This document shows positions 23,704 to 36,603 of a DNA stretch of 64,000 nt, in pieces. The translations under genes and the position numbers were made by a program. Origin of the DNA: Mycolicibacterium gilvum (GTDB taxonomy: Bacteria > Actinomycetota > Actinomycetes > Mycobacteriales > Mycobacteriaceae); NCBI RefSeq assembly GCF_900454025.1, contig NZ_UGQM01000001.1:5642001-5706000 (forward strand). The letters are read 5' to 3'. The notes below the pieces were generated by a model. It did no database searches. It was given only the letters and a program-made list of their open reading frames with translations, and was not told the DNA's origin. Within the stretch, counting starts at the first letter, position 1; every line of letters begins with the position of its first letter.

Positions 23704-25587
23704 TCACGGACCCGTCGGCGGCATCCCGGTGTACTGCGGATTGATCGGCTCGGGAATCGGCAGACCGCACCGGTGCAGTTCGTAGAGCGGCACCCGGTCC
23801 AGCCGGTAGCGGGTGTACTCCGCGGCGTTCACCAGATTCGACAGGAACCGGCGCGGACCCATCGGCGCCCGGATCGCGTCGAGCATCCTCTCGGTCTCCG
23901 GACACGTCAGGGCCACCTCCGCCTGGCGGATCCAGTCCTCGTCCAGATAGTCCGGGATGTAGGGCTCGACCTTGAAGAACGGCCCCTCGGCGACCGCCCA
24001 GTCGGGAAAGAGGTTCTTGTCGTGGCCGATTCGGCCGTCCTCGATCCGGGCGGTATGTGCGGCAAGGGGATTGGCCAGCCCGATCTGATCGATGACGCGC
24101 ACGTCGAGGCCGACGTTCATGCCGAGCATGCCCATGTTGGTGAAGAACACCGTGTGCGGCCCGCGGTAGTCCGGGGGTGCGTCCGGCGGCGGCGGATAGG
24201 CCGGCACCACGTCCCACATGTCGTAGTTCCCCGACGGCAGCAGCAGCGCCCCGTCCGGGGTGTTCTCGATCGCGGTGACCACCGCGCGCATCCGCGGGTA
24301 GTCCAGGTAGTCCGCCGCGGTCAGCGGGTGGGCGTGACCCGTCGCCTGGGCGTAGAAGCGCCGTTCGTCGACGATGCCGGTGTAGGTGACCCGGGTGGCG
24401 TCGGCGCCCATGCCCGGCGAGTGCGCGGCCCACAGCGACCAACCGGCGACCGCGAGCCACAGCAGGCTGGTCGCCCCGGCGTACAGATAGCCCGCACCGC
24501 GCGCCATCCGGCGGCCGTCGGGCAGCAGCAGCGGGATCACCGACACCGGCGCCAGCAGGCAGAACAACGGTGTCAGCAGCACGCGGCCGTGCATGAAGTC
24601 GCCACCCTGGCGGATCCAGTACACCGCCTGCAGCAGGCCGCTGAGAAGCATGAAAACCACGACGGCCGAAGGGCTCTGGACCAGCCGGGCGAGCCGGCCC
24701 GAACCCGGGCGACGGTCGACCCGTGGCGGCCGCCCGCACAGCAGCATCACCATGACCGCCAGGCCGATCAGCAGCACCGCGGCCGCCCACAGCAGATAGG
24801 GCTGGTTGAAGTTCGCCAGGTAGGTGAAGCCCTGCTGCCACTTCGCCCCGGTCGCATCCTTGGCCAGCGCCGTACCGGGAAACAGCAGACCGTAGTAGCC
24901 CATCCGGAAGATCTGGTAGGCCACCGGCAGCAGCCCGCCCGCGACGAAGATCAGCGCCCGTCTGCGCCAACCGCCTGCGGCGATCAGCATCATCACCAGT
25001 GCGAGCCCACCGATCAGCGCGAGTTCGGGACGCACCAGCACGCTGAACCCGGCCACCGCCGCGAGTGCTGCGTCGAAGGTCCGTGTCGTCTCCCGCCGGG
25101 CCTGCGACCAGGCCACCATCATCCACCACAGCAGACCGAGATAGGCCAGCACCAAACCGTTTTCGAGACCCGAGGTGGCGAAGTCGCGCGCCGGGGGCAC
25201 CGCGATGTAGACCAGCGCCCCGGCCGGCAGCAGCAGCGCCTTGCGGCCTCTCAGGACGGGGGCGTACAGCCGCGCGGTGCCGAGCATCACCAGCACGACG
25301 CCGAGCACACTGAGGATCAGCGCGAAGGTCAGCGCGACGTACTCGAGCCGGGCGGGGCCTGCGACCAGGCCACCGAAATACATCAGGTACGACCAGGCCG
25401 TCGAGGTGTTGGCCTCCACCCGTTCGCCGGCGTTGAACACAGGGCCGTTGCCCGCCAGCATGTTCCGGGTGGTGCGCAGCACGATCAGGCCGTCGTCGGC
25501 GATCCAGCGGCGCTGCCAGGCACCCCAGCCGAACAGCAGCGCGACCGCGGTGACGCTCAACCAGAGGCTGATCCGCACCCGGACCAC
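23704..25587 (-). CDS. aftB: Terminal beta-(1->2) arabinofuranosyltransferase AftB
   Basis: GT-C membrane transferase that caps arabinan with beta-1,2-Araf, the residues that are later mycolylated. The N-terminal half has about nine hydrophobic helices, an early acidic pair in RRWIADDGLIVL, and WIRQGGDFMHGR; the C-terminal half is soluble and periplasmic. I choose the GTG at 25587 (VVRVRISLWLSVT, 627 residues), which starts 5 nt after the ubiA stop and gives the family's length. A GTG at 25614 would add nine residues and overlap ubiA by 23 nt. Last gene of the glf-glfT2-PAP2-ubiA-aftB run. Confidence 0.94.
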   Translation of the reverse strand: MVRVRISLWLSVTAVALLFGWGAWQRRWIADDGLIVLRTTRNMLAGNGPVFNAGERVEANTSTAWSYLMYFGGLVAGPARLEYVALTFALILSVLGVVLVMLGTARLYAPVLRGRKALLLPAGALVYIAVPPARDFATSGLENGLVLAYLGLLWWMMVAWSQARRETTRTFDAALAAVAGFSVLVRPELALIGGLALVMMLIAAGGWRRRALIFVAGGLLPVAYQIFRMGYYGLLFPGTALAKDATGAKWQQGFTYLANFNQPYLLWAAAVLLIGLAVMVMLLCGRPPRVDRRPGSGRLARLVQSPSAVVVFMLLSGLLQAVYWIRQGGDFMHGRVLLTPLFCLLAPVSVIPLLLPDGRRMARGAGYLYAGATSLLWLAVAGWSLWAAHSPGMGADATRVTYTGIVDERRFYAQATGHAHPLTAADYLDYPRMRAVVTAIENTPDGALLLPSGNYDMWDVVPAYPPPPDAPPDYRGPHTVFFTNMGMLGMNVGLDVRVIDQIGLANPLAAHTARIEDGRIGHDKNLFPDWAVAEGPFFKVEPYIPDYLDEDWIRQAEVALTCPETERMLDAIRAPMGPRRFLSNLVNAAEYTRYRLDRVPLYELHRCGLPIPEPINPQYTGMPPTGP

Positions 25588-25591
25588 GGTG

Positions 25592-26521
25592 TCAGCCGAG
25601 GAAGACTGCGGCACCGATGGTCCCGATCCACGTCAGCAGCAGCAGTTGCAGCACGCGATCCTTCAACGCGATCTCCTCGGGCTCGCCGGCGAGTCCGCCG
25701 TCCACGTCGACGGCGTAGCGCAGGATCGCGATGGTGATCGGGATGATCGTGACGGCATACCAGGATGCGGCCGCGCCGTCACGCTCGAAGGCCCAGAGGC
25801 TGTAGCAGACCACCATCGACGTGGCCGCCACCGTCCACACGAACCGCAGATACGACGCGGTGTAGCTCTCCAGCGACTTGCGGATCTTGGCGCCCGTCCG
25901 CTCGGCGAGTTGCAGTTCGGCATAACGCTTTCCGGCCACCATGAACAGCGAGCCGAACGTCATCACCAGCAGGAACCACTGGGACAGGGGGATGCCCGCG
26001 GCCGCGCCGCCCGCGATCGCCCGGATCAGGTACGCCGACGACACGATGCAGATGTCCAGCACCGCCTGGTGCTTCAGCCCGAAGCAGTACGCCAGCTGCA
26101 TCAGGATGTACACGCCGATCACCAGCGTGAGATTCACCGAGGCGAGCAGCGAGATGCCCAGCGCCGCAAGGCCGAGGACCACCGCGAGGGTGTAGGCCAG
26201 CCACTCGGGCACCACGCCCGCGGCGATCGGGCGGAACCGCTTGGTCGGGTGCTGACGGTCGGCCTCGACGTCGCGCGAATCGTTGACCAGATAGATGCAC
26301 GAGGCGGCCAACGAGAACGCGACGAACGCGATCAGGATGTTGATCGCCATCTCGTCGTAGTCGTAGCGGATGTCGCCGCCGAGCGCCGCGATCGGCGCGG
26401 CGAGCACCAGCAGGTTCTTCACCCACTGCCGCGGGCGGATCGCCTTGATGACTCCGGTGACGATGTTCTTCGGCGGCCCCGCAGTGGAATTCGCGTCGCG
26501 CGCGACCTCGGACGTACTCAT
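25592..26521 (-). CDS. ubiA: Decaprenyl-phosphate phosphoribosyltransferase UbiA
   Basis: Transfers 5-phosphoribose from PRPP to decaprenyl phosphate, the first committed step to decaprenylphosphoryl-arabinose, the donor used by the Emb and Aft enzymes in this window. It is a 309-residue UbiA-superfamily prenyltransferase with about nine helices and the metal-binding motif NDSRDVEAD (Asn80, Asp81, Asp84, Asp88). The start is ATG 26521; its ATGA overlaps the stop of the PAP2 phosphatase gene. Much longer readings in this frame run through that gene. Confidence 0.95.
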   Translation of the reverse strand: MSTSEVARDANSTAGPPKNIVTGVIKAIRPRQWVKNLLVLAAPIAALGGDIRYDYDEMAINILIAFVAFSLAASCIYLVNDSRDVEADRQHPTKRFRPIAAGVVPEWLAYTLAVVLGLAALGISLLASVNLTLVIGVYILMQLAYCFGLKHQAVLDICIVSSAYLIRAIAGGAAAGIPLSQWFLLVMTFGSLFMVAGKRYAELQLAERTGAKIRKSLESYTASYLRFVWTVAATSMVVCYSLWAFERDGAAASWYAVTIIPITIAILRYAVDVDGGLAGEPEEIALKDRVLQLLLLTWIGTIGAAVFLG

Positions 26522-27028
26522 GTGGTTGCTCCTTCCAGGGCCCTTTCGACTGCCTTGGCCACTGCGGCGCCGACCACCACCCCGGCGAGCACATCTGTCG
26601 GATAGTGCACCCCGAGTACCAGACGCGACAGCGCCATCGGCGGAATCAGCAACGCGGGCAACGGAAGTCCCGTCGGGCGGGCGAGCAGCAGGGCAGCGGC
26701 CGTCGTCGACGTCGCGTGCGCGGACGGAAAACTCAACCGGCTCGGCGTGGCGACGTTCACCGCGATCGCCGGATGGTGCGGCCGCGTGCGCCTGACCACG
26801 CGCTTGATCACCACCGCGGCGGCGTGCGCGGCGAACGCGCCCGCGCCCGCGGCCAGGTAGTCGCTGCGCTGACGCGGCGAGACCAGCGCCCCGATCCCCG
26901 CGAGCGCGAGCCATCCGAGGCTGTGTTCACCGAAGTGGGACATCGCCCGCGCGACGGGCAGCACACCCGGGCGTGCGCCCAGCGTCGACTGCACCGCCAC
27001 CAGCACGGCGTCCTCGCCGCGCGGACTG

Positions 27029-27036
<8 letters not shown>
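26518..27036 (-). CDS. PAP2-family phosphatase, probable decaprenylphosphoryl-5-phosphoribose phosphatase
   Basis: Homologue of Rv3807c, proposed to remove the 5-phosphate from decaprenylphosphoryl-phosphoribose between the UbiA and DprE1/2 steps. Its 172 residues carry the three PAP2 motifs: KRVVRRTRP (K-x6-RP), PSAHATS (the PSGH motif), and SRLVLGVHYPTD (SR-x5-H-x3-D). It has four to six hydrophobic helices. The start overlaps the glfT2 stop by 8 nt and the stop overlaps the ubiA start by 4 nt. Function is inferred from context and motifs. Confidence 0.9.
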
Positions 27037-30348
<3,312 letters not shown>

Positions 30349-31320
30349 GTGCCGAACCGACGTCGCCGCCGGCTCTCGACAGCCCTGAGCACAGTCGCCG
30401 CTCTGGCCGTCGCGAGTCCGATTGCAGTTATCGCCGTTTCCGAATTGTCCGCGTCGACCCTGGCAGACCGCGACGGTGCGCCACAGCACCGCGAGTTCGT
30501 CCAGGCCGCCACCATCACCGATCTTCCGGGCGAGTTGATGACCGCCCTGTCCCAGGGGCTCTCCCAGTTCGGGATCAACCTGCCGCCGTTGCCGACGGGG
30601 CTGCTCACCGGAACCGGGGCGGCCGCGCCGACCACCCTGTCACCGGGCCTGGGTACCGCCGGTCTGACCTCACCCGGCCTGATGCCGGGACTGTCGGCCG
30701 CACCGTCGCTCACCGACCCCAGCCTGGCCAACCCGGCCCTGACAAACCCGGGACTGACGAGCCCGACGGGCCTGACGGCCCCGGGACTCACGACGCCCGG
30801 ACTCACGACGCCGAGCCTCACCGATCCCGCGCTGGCCTCGCCGGGGCTGACCACACCGGCACTGACCGACCCGGGACTCACGACCCCGGGACTCACGACA
30901 CCCGGGCTGACCACCCCGGCCGCCCTGACGGATCCGGCACTGGGAGTGTCACCGATCGGGTCGGGTCTGCCGGCCACCGGCGAGATCCCGATCTCGGCGC
31001 CGATCGGCCTGGACCCCGCCCTGGGGTCGTACCCGATCCTGGGCGATCCGTCGCTCGCGGCGACCCAGCCGGTCGCGTCCAGCAGCGGCGGCCTGCTCGG
31101 CGACCTGACCAGCGCAGCGAACTCCCTGGGCGCCGGCGAGGCCATTGACCTGCTCAAGGGCGTCCTGATGCCGGCGATCATGTCCGCGGTCAAGCCGCCG
31201 GTCCCGCCGGTGCCGGCCGCACCCCTGGCCACCGCCGCCGGCGAGGTGGCAGCACCCGTCGAGGCCGGACTCGGCGCAGCCGAGGCCTCCTTCGAGACGG
31301 GCGCGGAACCGGGCGCCTAG
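30349..31320 (+). CDS. pirG: Exported repetitive protein Erp (PirG)
   Basis: Surface protein specific to mycobacteria that contributes to envelope integrity and, in pathogens, to virulence. It has 323 residues: a signal peptide (RRRRRLSTALSTVAALAVASP), a central domain of about fifteen pentapeptide units of the form P-x-L-T-x (residues about 98-200), and a C-terminal hydrophobic, Pro/Ala-rich end. The GTG start has an AGGGAGA site. The position next to glf is conserved in mycobacteria. A stem-loop terminator follows. Confidence 0.95.
   Translation: MPNRRRRRLSTALSTVAALAVASPIAVIAVSELSASTLADRDGAPQHREFVQAATITDLPGELMTALSQGLSQFGINLPPLPTGLLTGTGAAAPTTLSPGLGTAGLTSPGLMPGLSAAPSLTDPSLANPALTNPGLTSPTGLTAPGLTTPGLTTPSLTDPALASPGLTTPALTDPGLTTPGLTTPGLTTPAALTDPALGVSPIGSGLPATGEIPISAPIGLDPALGSYPILGDPSLAATQPVASSSGGLLGDLTSAANSLGAGEAIDLLKGVLMPAIMSAVKPPVPPVPAAPLATAAGEVAAPVEAGLGAAEASFETGAEPGA
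30640..30950 (+). repeat. PGLTT-type pentapeptide repeat array within erp
   Basis: About fifteen imperfect 15-nt units encode PGLTS, PGLTT, PALTD, PSLTD and similar. Units GGACTCACGACN(CCG/CCC) occur almost identically several times. The number and kind of units varies between species and strains of mycobacteria. Confidence 0.9.
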
Positions 31321-31333
31321 CCACGACAGACCT

Positions 31334-31390
31334 ACCACCGGAACGGCACCGCAGAAGCGCCAGCACGCTCTGCGGTGCCGTTGTGGTGGT
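31334..31390 (+). terminator. Stem-loop terminator after erp
   Basis: Perfect 14-bp stem (31342-31355 with 31369-31382, AACGGCACCGCAGA paired with its complement) and a 13-nt loop. It is extended below a small internal loop by ACCACC (31334-31339) pairing with GGTGGT (31385-31390). There is no U tract, as is common in mycobacteria. It lies 13 nt past the erp stop. Confidence 0.75.
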
Positions 31391-31446
31391 TCCGGCGGGA
31401 CCGCAGAAGACGCGTGTCGCAACACAGGTATCAAGCGTCACATACG

Positions 31447-31452
31447 TAACAT
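31447..31452 (+). promoter_or_regulatory. Candidate -10 for the amidase gene (TAACAT, 6 nt before GTG)
   Basis: TAACAT-N6-GTG fits a leaderless transcript from the gene starting at 31459. No ribosome binding site is visible. Confidence 0.4.
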
Positions 31453-31458
31453 CAGTCC

Positions 31459-33084
31459 GTGCTGTATCCGCGCCACGCACCATCGGTGCTGTTCACCGCG
31501 CTCGCCGCGACGGTGATGCTGCTGCCGTGGGCGATCTCGGGCATCCCCGACGGGGACGAAAAACCGACGGCCGACGCACCCCTGCTCGTCCAACAGCCCC
31601 TCGCCGATCTCGGCGGCGGCGAGACGATCCGCGAGCTCCACCAGGACACCCCGTTCTCGATGGTGGCGCTGACCTCAGCCGACCTCACCGGGACCTCCGC
31701 GCGCGTGCGCGCCAAGAAGGACGACGGCTCGTGGGGACAGTGGTACGACGTCGAGCCGCTCGAAGGAGTGGGCGCCGACACCCCGAGCCCGGGCGGGATA
31801 CGCGGCACCGACCCCGTGTTCGTCGGACGCACCACGACGGTGCAGATCGCGGTGACCCGACCCGACGACGCCGCGGCCACCGCGCCGGCGGCGCCGGCCG
31901 CCCCCGCGCCGACGGGCCCGGCGCTCGGCTACGTGCCGGCCAACGTCGAACAGCCTCTCGCCGAGAACGTCACCGCGGTGCTGATCAGTCCACCTGAGGC
32001 GCCCCCGGATCTCGGCCCACTACCCAACGCCGCGACACCCGCCGGAGTGCCGCCCCGCATCATCAACCGCATGGAATGGGGCGCCGACGAGGGGATGCGT
32101 TGCGGAGAACCCCGCTACGACAACAAGATCCGGGCCGGTGTGCTCCACCACACGGCCGGCAGCAACGATTACAGCCCCGGTGACTCCGCGGGCATCATCC
32201 GCTCGATCTACGAGTACCACACCCGCACGCTGGGCTGGTGCGACATCGCCTACAACGCGATGGTGGACAAGTACGGCCAGGTGTTCGAGGGCCGTGCGGG
32301 CGGTATGGCACGGCCCGTCGAGGGCGCGCACACCGGCGGCTTCAACCACAACACGTGGGGCGTCGCGATGCTCGGCAACTTCGAGGCCGTGCCACCGACA
32401 CCGATCCAATTGCGCAACACCTCAAGGCTTCTCGGGTGGGTGCTCGGCCAGTCGGGCGTCGACCCGCTCGGCACCGTGGTGCTCCCGTCCGAGGGCGGTT
32501 CGTTCACCAAGTTCCCGTTCGGCGCCCCGACGACGCTGCCCGCGATCTTCACCCACCGCGACGTCGGCAACACCGAATGCCCCGGCGCCGCCGCGTACGC
32601 GCTGCTCCCCGAAGTGCGCAACATCGCGGCGCGGTTCAACGATCCGCCCGGACCCGAACAGCTCGCCGAGACCCTGCGCGGCGGAGCGATCTTCGCCAAA
32701 TGGGACTCCCTCGGCGGCATGAACAGCTATCTGGGCCGACCGACCTCGCCCGAGGCGTCCGGACTGGGCGCGGCCCGCTACGTGACCTTCGAGCACGGCG
32801 CGGTCTATTGGTCCCCGGAGACCGGCGCCGAGCCCGTCACCGGCGAGCTCTACAAGGCCTGGGGCGCACTGGGATTCGAGCGGGGCGCACTGGGATTGCC
32901 GACCAGCGCCGAGATCGCCGAGCCGCAGTGGATCGTGCAGAACTTCCAGCACGGGACCCTGAACTTCGACAGGGAGAAGGGCACCGTCACCCGCGTCACC
33001 GACGGCGTCCCGGTGGAACTGCCTCCCGCCGACCTCAATCCCGTTCAGCTGGAACGCTTCACCCCACCGAGCAACCCGGTCTAA
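31459..33084 (+). CDS. Secreted N-acetylmuramoyl-L-alanine amidase with LGFP repeats (Rv3811-like)
   Basis: Predicted peptidoglycan hydrolase. Its 541 residues begin with a signal peptide (LFTALAATVMLLPWAISG). A beta-rich N-terminal region is followed by a PGRP/amidase_2 domain at about 195-395: INRMEWGADE, VLHHTAGSNDY, WCDIAYNAMVDKYGQVFEGR, THRDVGNTECPG. The His of HHTAG, the late His and the Cys are the expected zinc ligands. The C-terminus has LGFP-type repeats (YLGRPTSPE, LGLPTSAE) that bind the cell wall. The stop TAA overlaps the stop of the convergent LuxR gene by 4 nt. Confidence 0.92.
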   Translation: MLYPRHAPSVLFTALAATVMLLPWAISGIPDGDEKPTADAPLLVQQPLADLGGGETIRELHQDTPFSMVALTSADLTGTSARVRAKKDDGSWGQWYDVEPLEGVGADTPSPGGIRGTDPVFVGRTTTVQIAVTRPDDAAATAPAAPAAPAPTGPALGYVPANVEQPLAENVTAVLISPPEAPPDLGPLPNAATPAGVPPRIINRMEWGADEGMRCGEPRYDNKIRAGVLHHTAGSNDYSPGDSAGIIRSIYEYHTRTLGWCDIAYNAMVDKYGQVFEGRAGGMARPVEGAHTGGFNHNTWGVAMLGNFEAVPPTPIQLRNTSRLLGWVLGQSGVDPLGTVVLPSEGGSFTKFPFGAPTTLPAIFTHRDVGNTECPGAAAYALLPEVRNIAARFNDPPGPEQLAETLRGGAIFAKWDSLGGMNSYLGRPTSPEASGLGAARYVTFEHGAVYWSPETGAEPVTGELYKAWGALGFERGALGLPTSAEIAEPQWIVQNFQHGTLNFDREKGTVTRVTDGVPVELPPADLNPVQLERFTPPSNPV

Positions 33085-35786
33085 CGCAGCATCCTGCCCA
33101 ACTGGGCCCTGGACCGGATCCCCAGCTTCCGGTAGACGCGGCTCAGATTCGTCTCGATGGTCTTCACGCTGACGAACAACGCCTCGGCCACGTCGCGGTT
33201 GCTCATCCCCGATGCCGCCAACTCGGCGATCCGGCGCTCGGAGGCGGTGAGCTCCGACCCGACCGCCGACCTGCCCGCCGCGATGCGGGACAGGTCCTGT
33301 CGGGCCCGCTCGATCCACAGCGGGACACCGAGGTCCTCGAACTGGGCGAGCGCGTCACCCACCACGACCGCGGCCGCGTCACGGCGGCGCAGCCTGCGCA
33401 ACACCTCACCGTGGGTGAGCGCGGTGCGTGCCCGCTCGAACGGCATCGCGAGCCGGGCGTGCTCGGCCATCGCGCGCTCGGCGGCGGCCAGCGCGCCCTC
33501 GACGTCACCGGTGGCATTCAGAAGCAGGGCCCTGCAACGATGTCCGACGGCGAGCTGCCACGGCCTGTCCAGCTCGGCACCGTTGCGCTCGAACGCCGCG
33601 ATCAGAGGCTCCGCGTCGTCGAGGCGCCCGACCGCGATCAGCGCCTCGATCGCGTCGGGCATGAAGCACGCGGACATCAGCTCGGTGCCCGGGAACCCGC
33701 GGTACAGCTCGACCAGCGGCTCGGCGGCGCGCAGCGCCTGATCGTGGTTGCCTCGCGACACCTCCAGGAACGCCAGTGTCGCGCTCGCCCACACGGTCAG
33801 CGCGACATAGTCACCCTCCTGCGACAACGCTCTGCTCGCGTGGTCGCGGGCCTGCTCGTCCCGGCCGCGGTACGCGGCGACAGCCGCGCAGACACTGAAC
33901 GCGATCACCATCGAGCCGCCGAGCTGCTCGGCCCGCTCCATCGTGTCGGCGGCGTAGGCGTCCGCCTCGGCGTACCGTCCCCGCCAGATCGCCACCAGTG
34001 TGCGGTATCCGAGGACTGCCATCACGTCCTGCTCGGCGCCCCGCTGCGCACTGCGCTGCGCCACGGCCGCCAACTGACCGTCCGCCTCGGCCAGCCGGCC
34101 CGTCAACGCCAGAGACAGACCACGAGCAGCACTGGCGCGGAACGGAATCGGTGTGTTGTCCTCGGGGTCCTCAAGATCGACCGCGCGCAACAGGGCTGCC
34201 GAGTCCAGCCCGTTTCCGGCCTGGAAGCTGACGTGGACCCACATGGCCAGCGCCCGGCTGGTCAACGCGGGCACACCGGCACGTTCGGCGACGGCGACCG
34301 CCTCCCGCACGGTCGCGAGCTGCGCGGTGAACGACCCGGTCATCCCGAGACAGAACCCCAGTGACAGCAGCGTCGTGACCAACACCGCGTCGTTGTCGGC
34401 GTCCGCGCGGGCACGCTCGAGCAGCTCGACCGCCCGGATGTAGTCGTCCTCCACCATGCGCACTCCGGCAAGGAGATTCAGCGCGATCGCGCACAGCACA
34501 CCCGGCCGCAGATCGACGAGCGCCTGCTCGAGCAGCGTCGCGGCCCGCCGCATGTCACCGGCGACGACGTGGTGCTCGGCGGCCCGGATGCGCCGCGACA
34601 CGCTGTCTCCGCCGAGCTGCATCGCCCACTCGAGGAGCTCCGCGGCCGCCGCCGGGGCGCCGCGCGCCCGGGCCGCATCGGCAGCGGCGTCCAGAGTCGT
34701 CAACGTGGTCTCGTCGGCGACGGTCGACGCGAGAGCGAGGTGGCGGGCGCGCAACTCGGGGTCGGTCTTGAGATCGGCCAGCCTGCGGTGGACCTCCCGC
34801 CGGCGCTGCGGGTCGGCGCCGGCGTAGATCCCGTTGGCCAGCACCGGGTGCGTGAACCGGATCCGGTTGCCGTCGATGACGACGATGCCCTCGACCTCGG
34901 CCGCCTCGACCAGACCCGTGACCGCCGCGGGGGTGACCCCGACCGCCTTCGCCAGCAGATCCACCGTCGGCGACGTGGCCGACGCGGCCACCAGCAGCAC
35001 GTCCCGGACATCCTCGGCGAGCCCGTCCACCCGGAGTCGGACCAACTCGGACAGCGATTCGGGCAACCGCTGCCCCGGACGGCTCCCGGCGCCGTCGGCC
35101 ACGCGTGCCAACTCCAACGCGTACAACGGATTACCGCCGGAGACCTCGGCGATCCGGACGATCTGCGGCCGGGAGAACCTTCTGCCCAGCCGGCTCGACA
35201 GCATCGTGTGCAGTGCCCCGAGACTCATCGGCGCGACCGGCAGCCGCGTGAGCGCCCCGGTGCCGACCTGCAGCCAGGTGGCGGCGGGCAACCCGGGCCC
35301 CACCCCCGGGCGTTCGGCGACGACGAAGCCGACCCTGCCCTTGACCCGGCGTGCGACGAAAGCGAGCACCGCGACGCTGGACGGATCGAGCCACTGCACG
35401 TCGTCGACCGCGACCAACACCGGTGTGCGCGTGGCCGAGCCGTGTACGGCGCCGAGCAGCGCCGCGGCGATCACCCGTTCGTCCGTCGGTCCGCCCGTGC
35501 CGTCCCCACGCCGCAGCACCCCATCCGCCGCCCTGCGTTGCAGCTCGGGCAACCCGTCGAGGATGTCGGTCTGCACGCCGGCGAACAGATCGGCGATCGC
35601 GGCGTGCGCGAGCCCCGACCCGGACTGGTCCCCGTGCGCCGAGAGCACCCGGAAACCCGCCTGCCGGGCCGCGTCCACGACCCCCGCCAGCATCGTGGTC
35701 TTGCCGATGCCGGCCTCACCCTCGATCAACAGACCGGCCGGCTGCAGCTGCTGCAGCCCCGCCAGGAAGTCGTCGACGGCCTTCAC
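33081..35786 (-). CDS. LuxR-family regulator with AAA ATPase domain
   Basis: A 901-residue LAL/MalT-like transcription factor. Walker A is GEAGIGKTT close to the N-terminus, Walker B is in VLVAVDDVQWLDPSS, a long TPR-like helical middle follows, and a LuxR helix-turn-helix closes it (LTASERRIAELAASGMSNRDVAEALFVSVKTIETNLSRVYRKLGI). The N-terminus starts only about 20 residues before Walker A and lacks the common GR-x-E-L lead. No in-frame start exists further upstream, so the GTG at 35786 stands. It begins 4 nt after the HAD gene on the same strand. The ligand is unknown. Confidence 0.9.
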   Translation of the reverse strand: MKAVDDFLAGLQQLQPAGLLIEGEAGIGKTTMLAGVVDAARQAGFRVLSAHGDQSGSGLAHAAIADLFAGVQTDILDGLPELQRRAADGVLRRGDGTGGPTDERVIAAALLGAVHGSATRTPVLVAVDDVQWLDPSSVAVLAFVARRVKGRVGFVVAERPGVGPGLPAATWLQVGTGALTRLPVAPMSLGALHTMLSSRLGRRFSRPQIVRIAEVSGGNPLYALELARVADGAGSRPGQRLPESLSELVRLRVDGLAEDVRDVLLVAASATSPTVDLLAKAVGVTPAAVTGLVEAAEVEGIVVIDGNRIRFTHPVLANGIYAGADPQRRREVHRRLADLKTDPELRARHLALASTVADETTLTTLDAAADAARARGAPAAAAELLEWAMQLGGDSVSRRIRAAEHHVVAGDMRRAATLLEQALVDLRPGVLCAIALNLLAGVRMVEDDYIRAVELLERARADADNDAVLVTTLLSLGFCLGMTGSFTAQLATVREAVAVAERAGVPALTSRALAMWVHVSFQAGNGLDSAALLRAVDLEDPEDNTPIPFRASAARGLSLALTGRLAEADGQLAAVAQRSAQRGAEQDVMAVLGYRTLVAIWRGRYAEADAYAADTMERAEQLGGSMVIAFSVCAAVAAYRGRDEQARDHASRALSQEGDYVALTVWASATLAFLEVSRGNHDQALRAAEPLVELYRGFPGTELMSACFMPDAIEALIAVGRLDDAEPLIAAFERNGAELDRPWQLAVGHRCRALLLNATGDVEGALAAAERAMAEHARLAMPFERARTALTHGEVLRRLRRRDAAAVVVGDALAQFEDLGVPLWIERARQDLSRIAAGRSAVGSELTASERRIAELAASGMSNRDVAEALFVSVKTIETNLSRVYRKLGIRSRAQLGRMLR

Positions 35787-35790
35787 GCGC

Positions 35791-36603
35791 TTACCGCCAC
35801 CACCGTTCCAGGACGCGGGCGACCCCGTCCTCGGCGTTGGTGCCCGTCACCTCGTCGGCGGCGGCGAGCGCGTCGGGATGCGCGTTGCCCATCGCCACAC
35901 CCAATCCGGCCCAGCCGAGCATCGGGACGTCGTTGGGCATGTCACCGAAAGTCACGATGTCGGCGGCGTCCACCCCCAGCGGGCGGGCCAGCTCCTCGAT
36001 CCCGGTGGCCTTGCTGATGCCCAACGGCATGATCTCGATCAGCCCGTTGTTCGTCGAGTACGTGATGTCGCCCTCGGTGCCGATGTGCTGGGCGAGGACC
36101 TCGGCCATGTCGGCGCTGCGGGCACCGGCCTTGCGCACCAGGAGTTTGACCGCGGGAGCGCTGAGCAGATCCTCGATCGAGACCTCGGTGTTGTCCGGGT
36201 TCAGCCAGGCGTGCTCGTATCCCGGCGAGCTGACGAACTGCGGCGTGGCCGCGTCGTGGGCGCTGCTGCCGACACGTTCCACGGCCAGCCCCGCGCCGGG
36301 GATCGTCCGCGTCGCGATCTCGGCCAGCATCGCGAGCACGTCGGTCGAGAGGGTGCGCGCCGAGACGATCCGGTCCGTGGACGGGTCGTAGATCACGGCG
36401 CCGTTGGCGCACACCGCCATCGGCGCGAAACCCAACTGATCGACGACGGGCCCGACCCAACGGGGTGGCCGTCCGGTGGCCAGCACGAACCGCACTCCGG
36501 CATCGACCGCCGCCCGCACGGCGGACCGTGTTCTGGCCGTGACGTTCTCGTCGTTGTCGAGCAGGGTGCCGTCCACGTCGGTGGCGATCATCAACGGCGT
36601 CAT
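35791..36603 (-). CDS. HAD-superfamily (Cof-type) hydrolase, Rv3813c-like
   Basis: A 270-residue sugar-phosphate or phospho-substrate hydrolase of the HAD-IIB type. Motif I is DVDGTLLDND, motif II ATGRP, motif III Lys in KLLVRK or KATG, motif IV GDMPNDVPML. The cap domain lies between motifs II and III. The substrate cannot be told from sequence. Its ATG overlaps the stop of the upstream acyltransferase gene (ATGA), so it is probably co-translated with it. Confidence 0.92.
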   Translation of the reverse strand: MTPLMIATDVDGTLLDNDENVTARTRSAVRAAVDAGVRFVLATGRPPRWVGPVVDQLGFAPMAVCANGAVIYDPSTDRIVSARTLSTDVLAMLAEIATRTIPGAGLAVERVGSSAHDAATPQFVSSPGYEHAWLNPDNTEVSIEDLLSAPAVKLLVRKAGARSADMAEVLAQHIGTEGDITYSTNNGLIEIMPLGISKATGIEELARPLGVDAADIVTFGDMPNDVPMLGWAGLGVAMGNAHPDALAAADEVTGTNAEDGVARVLERWWR

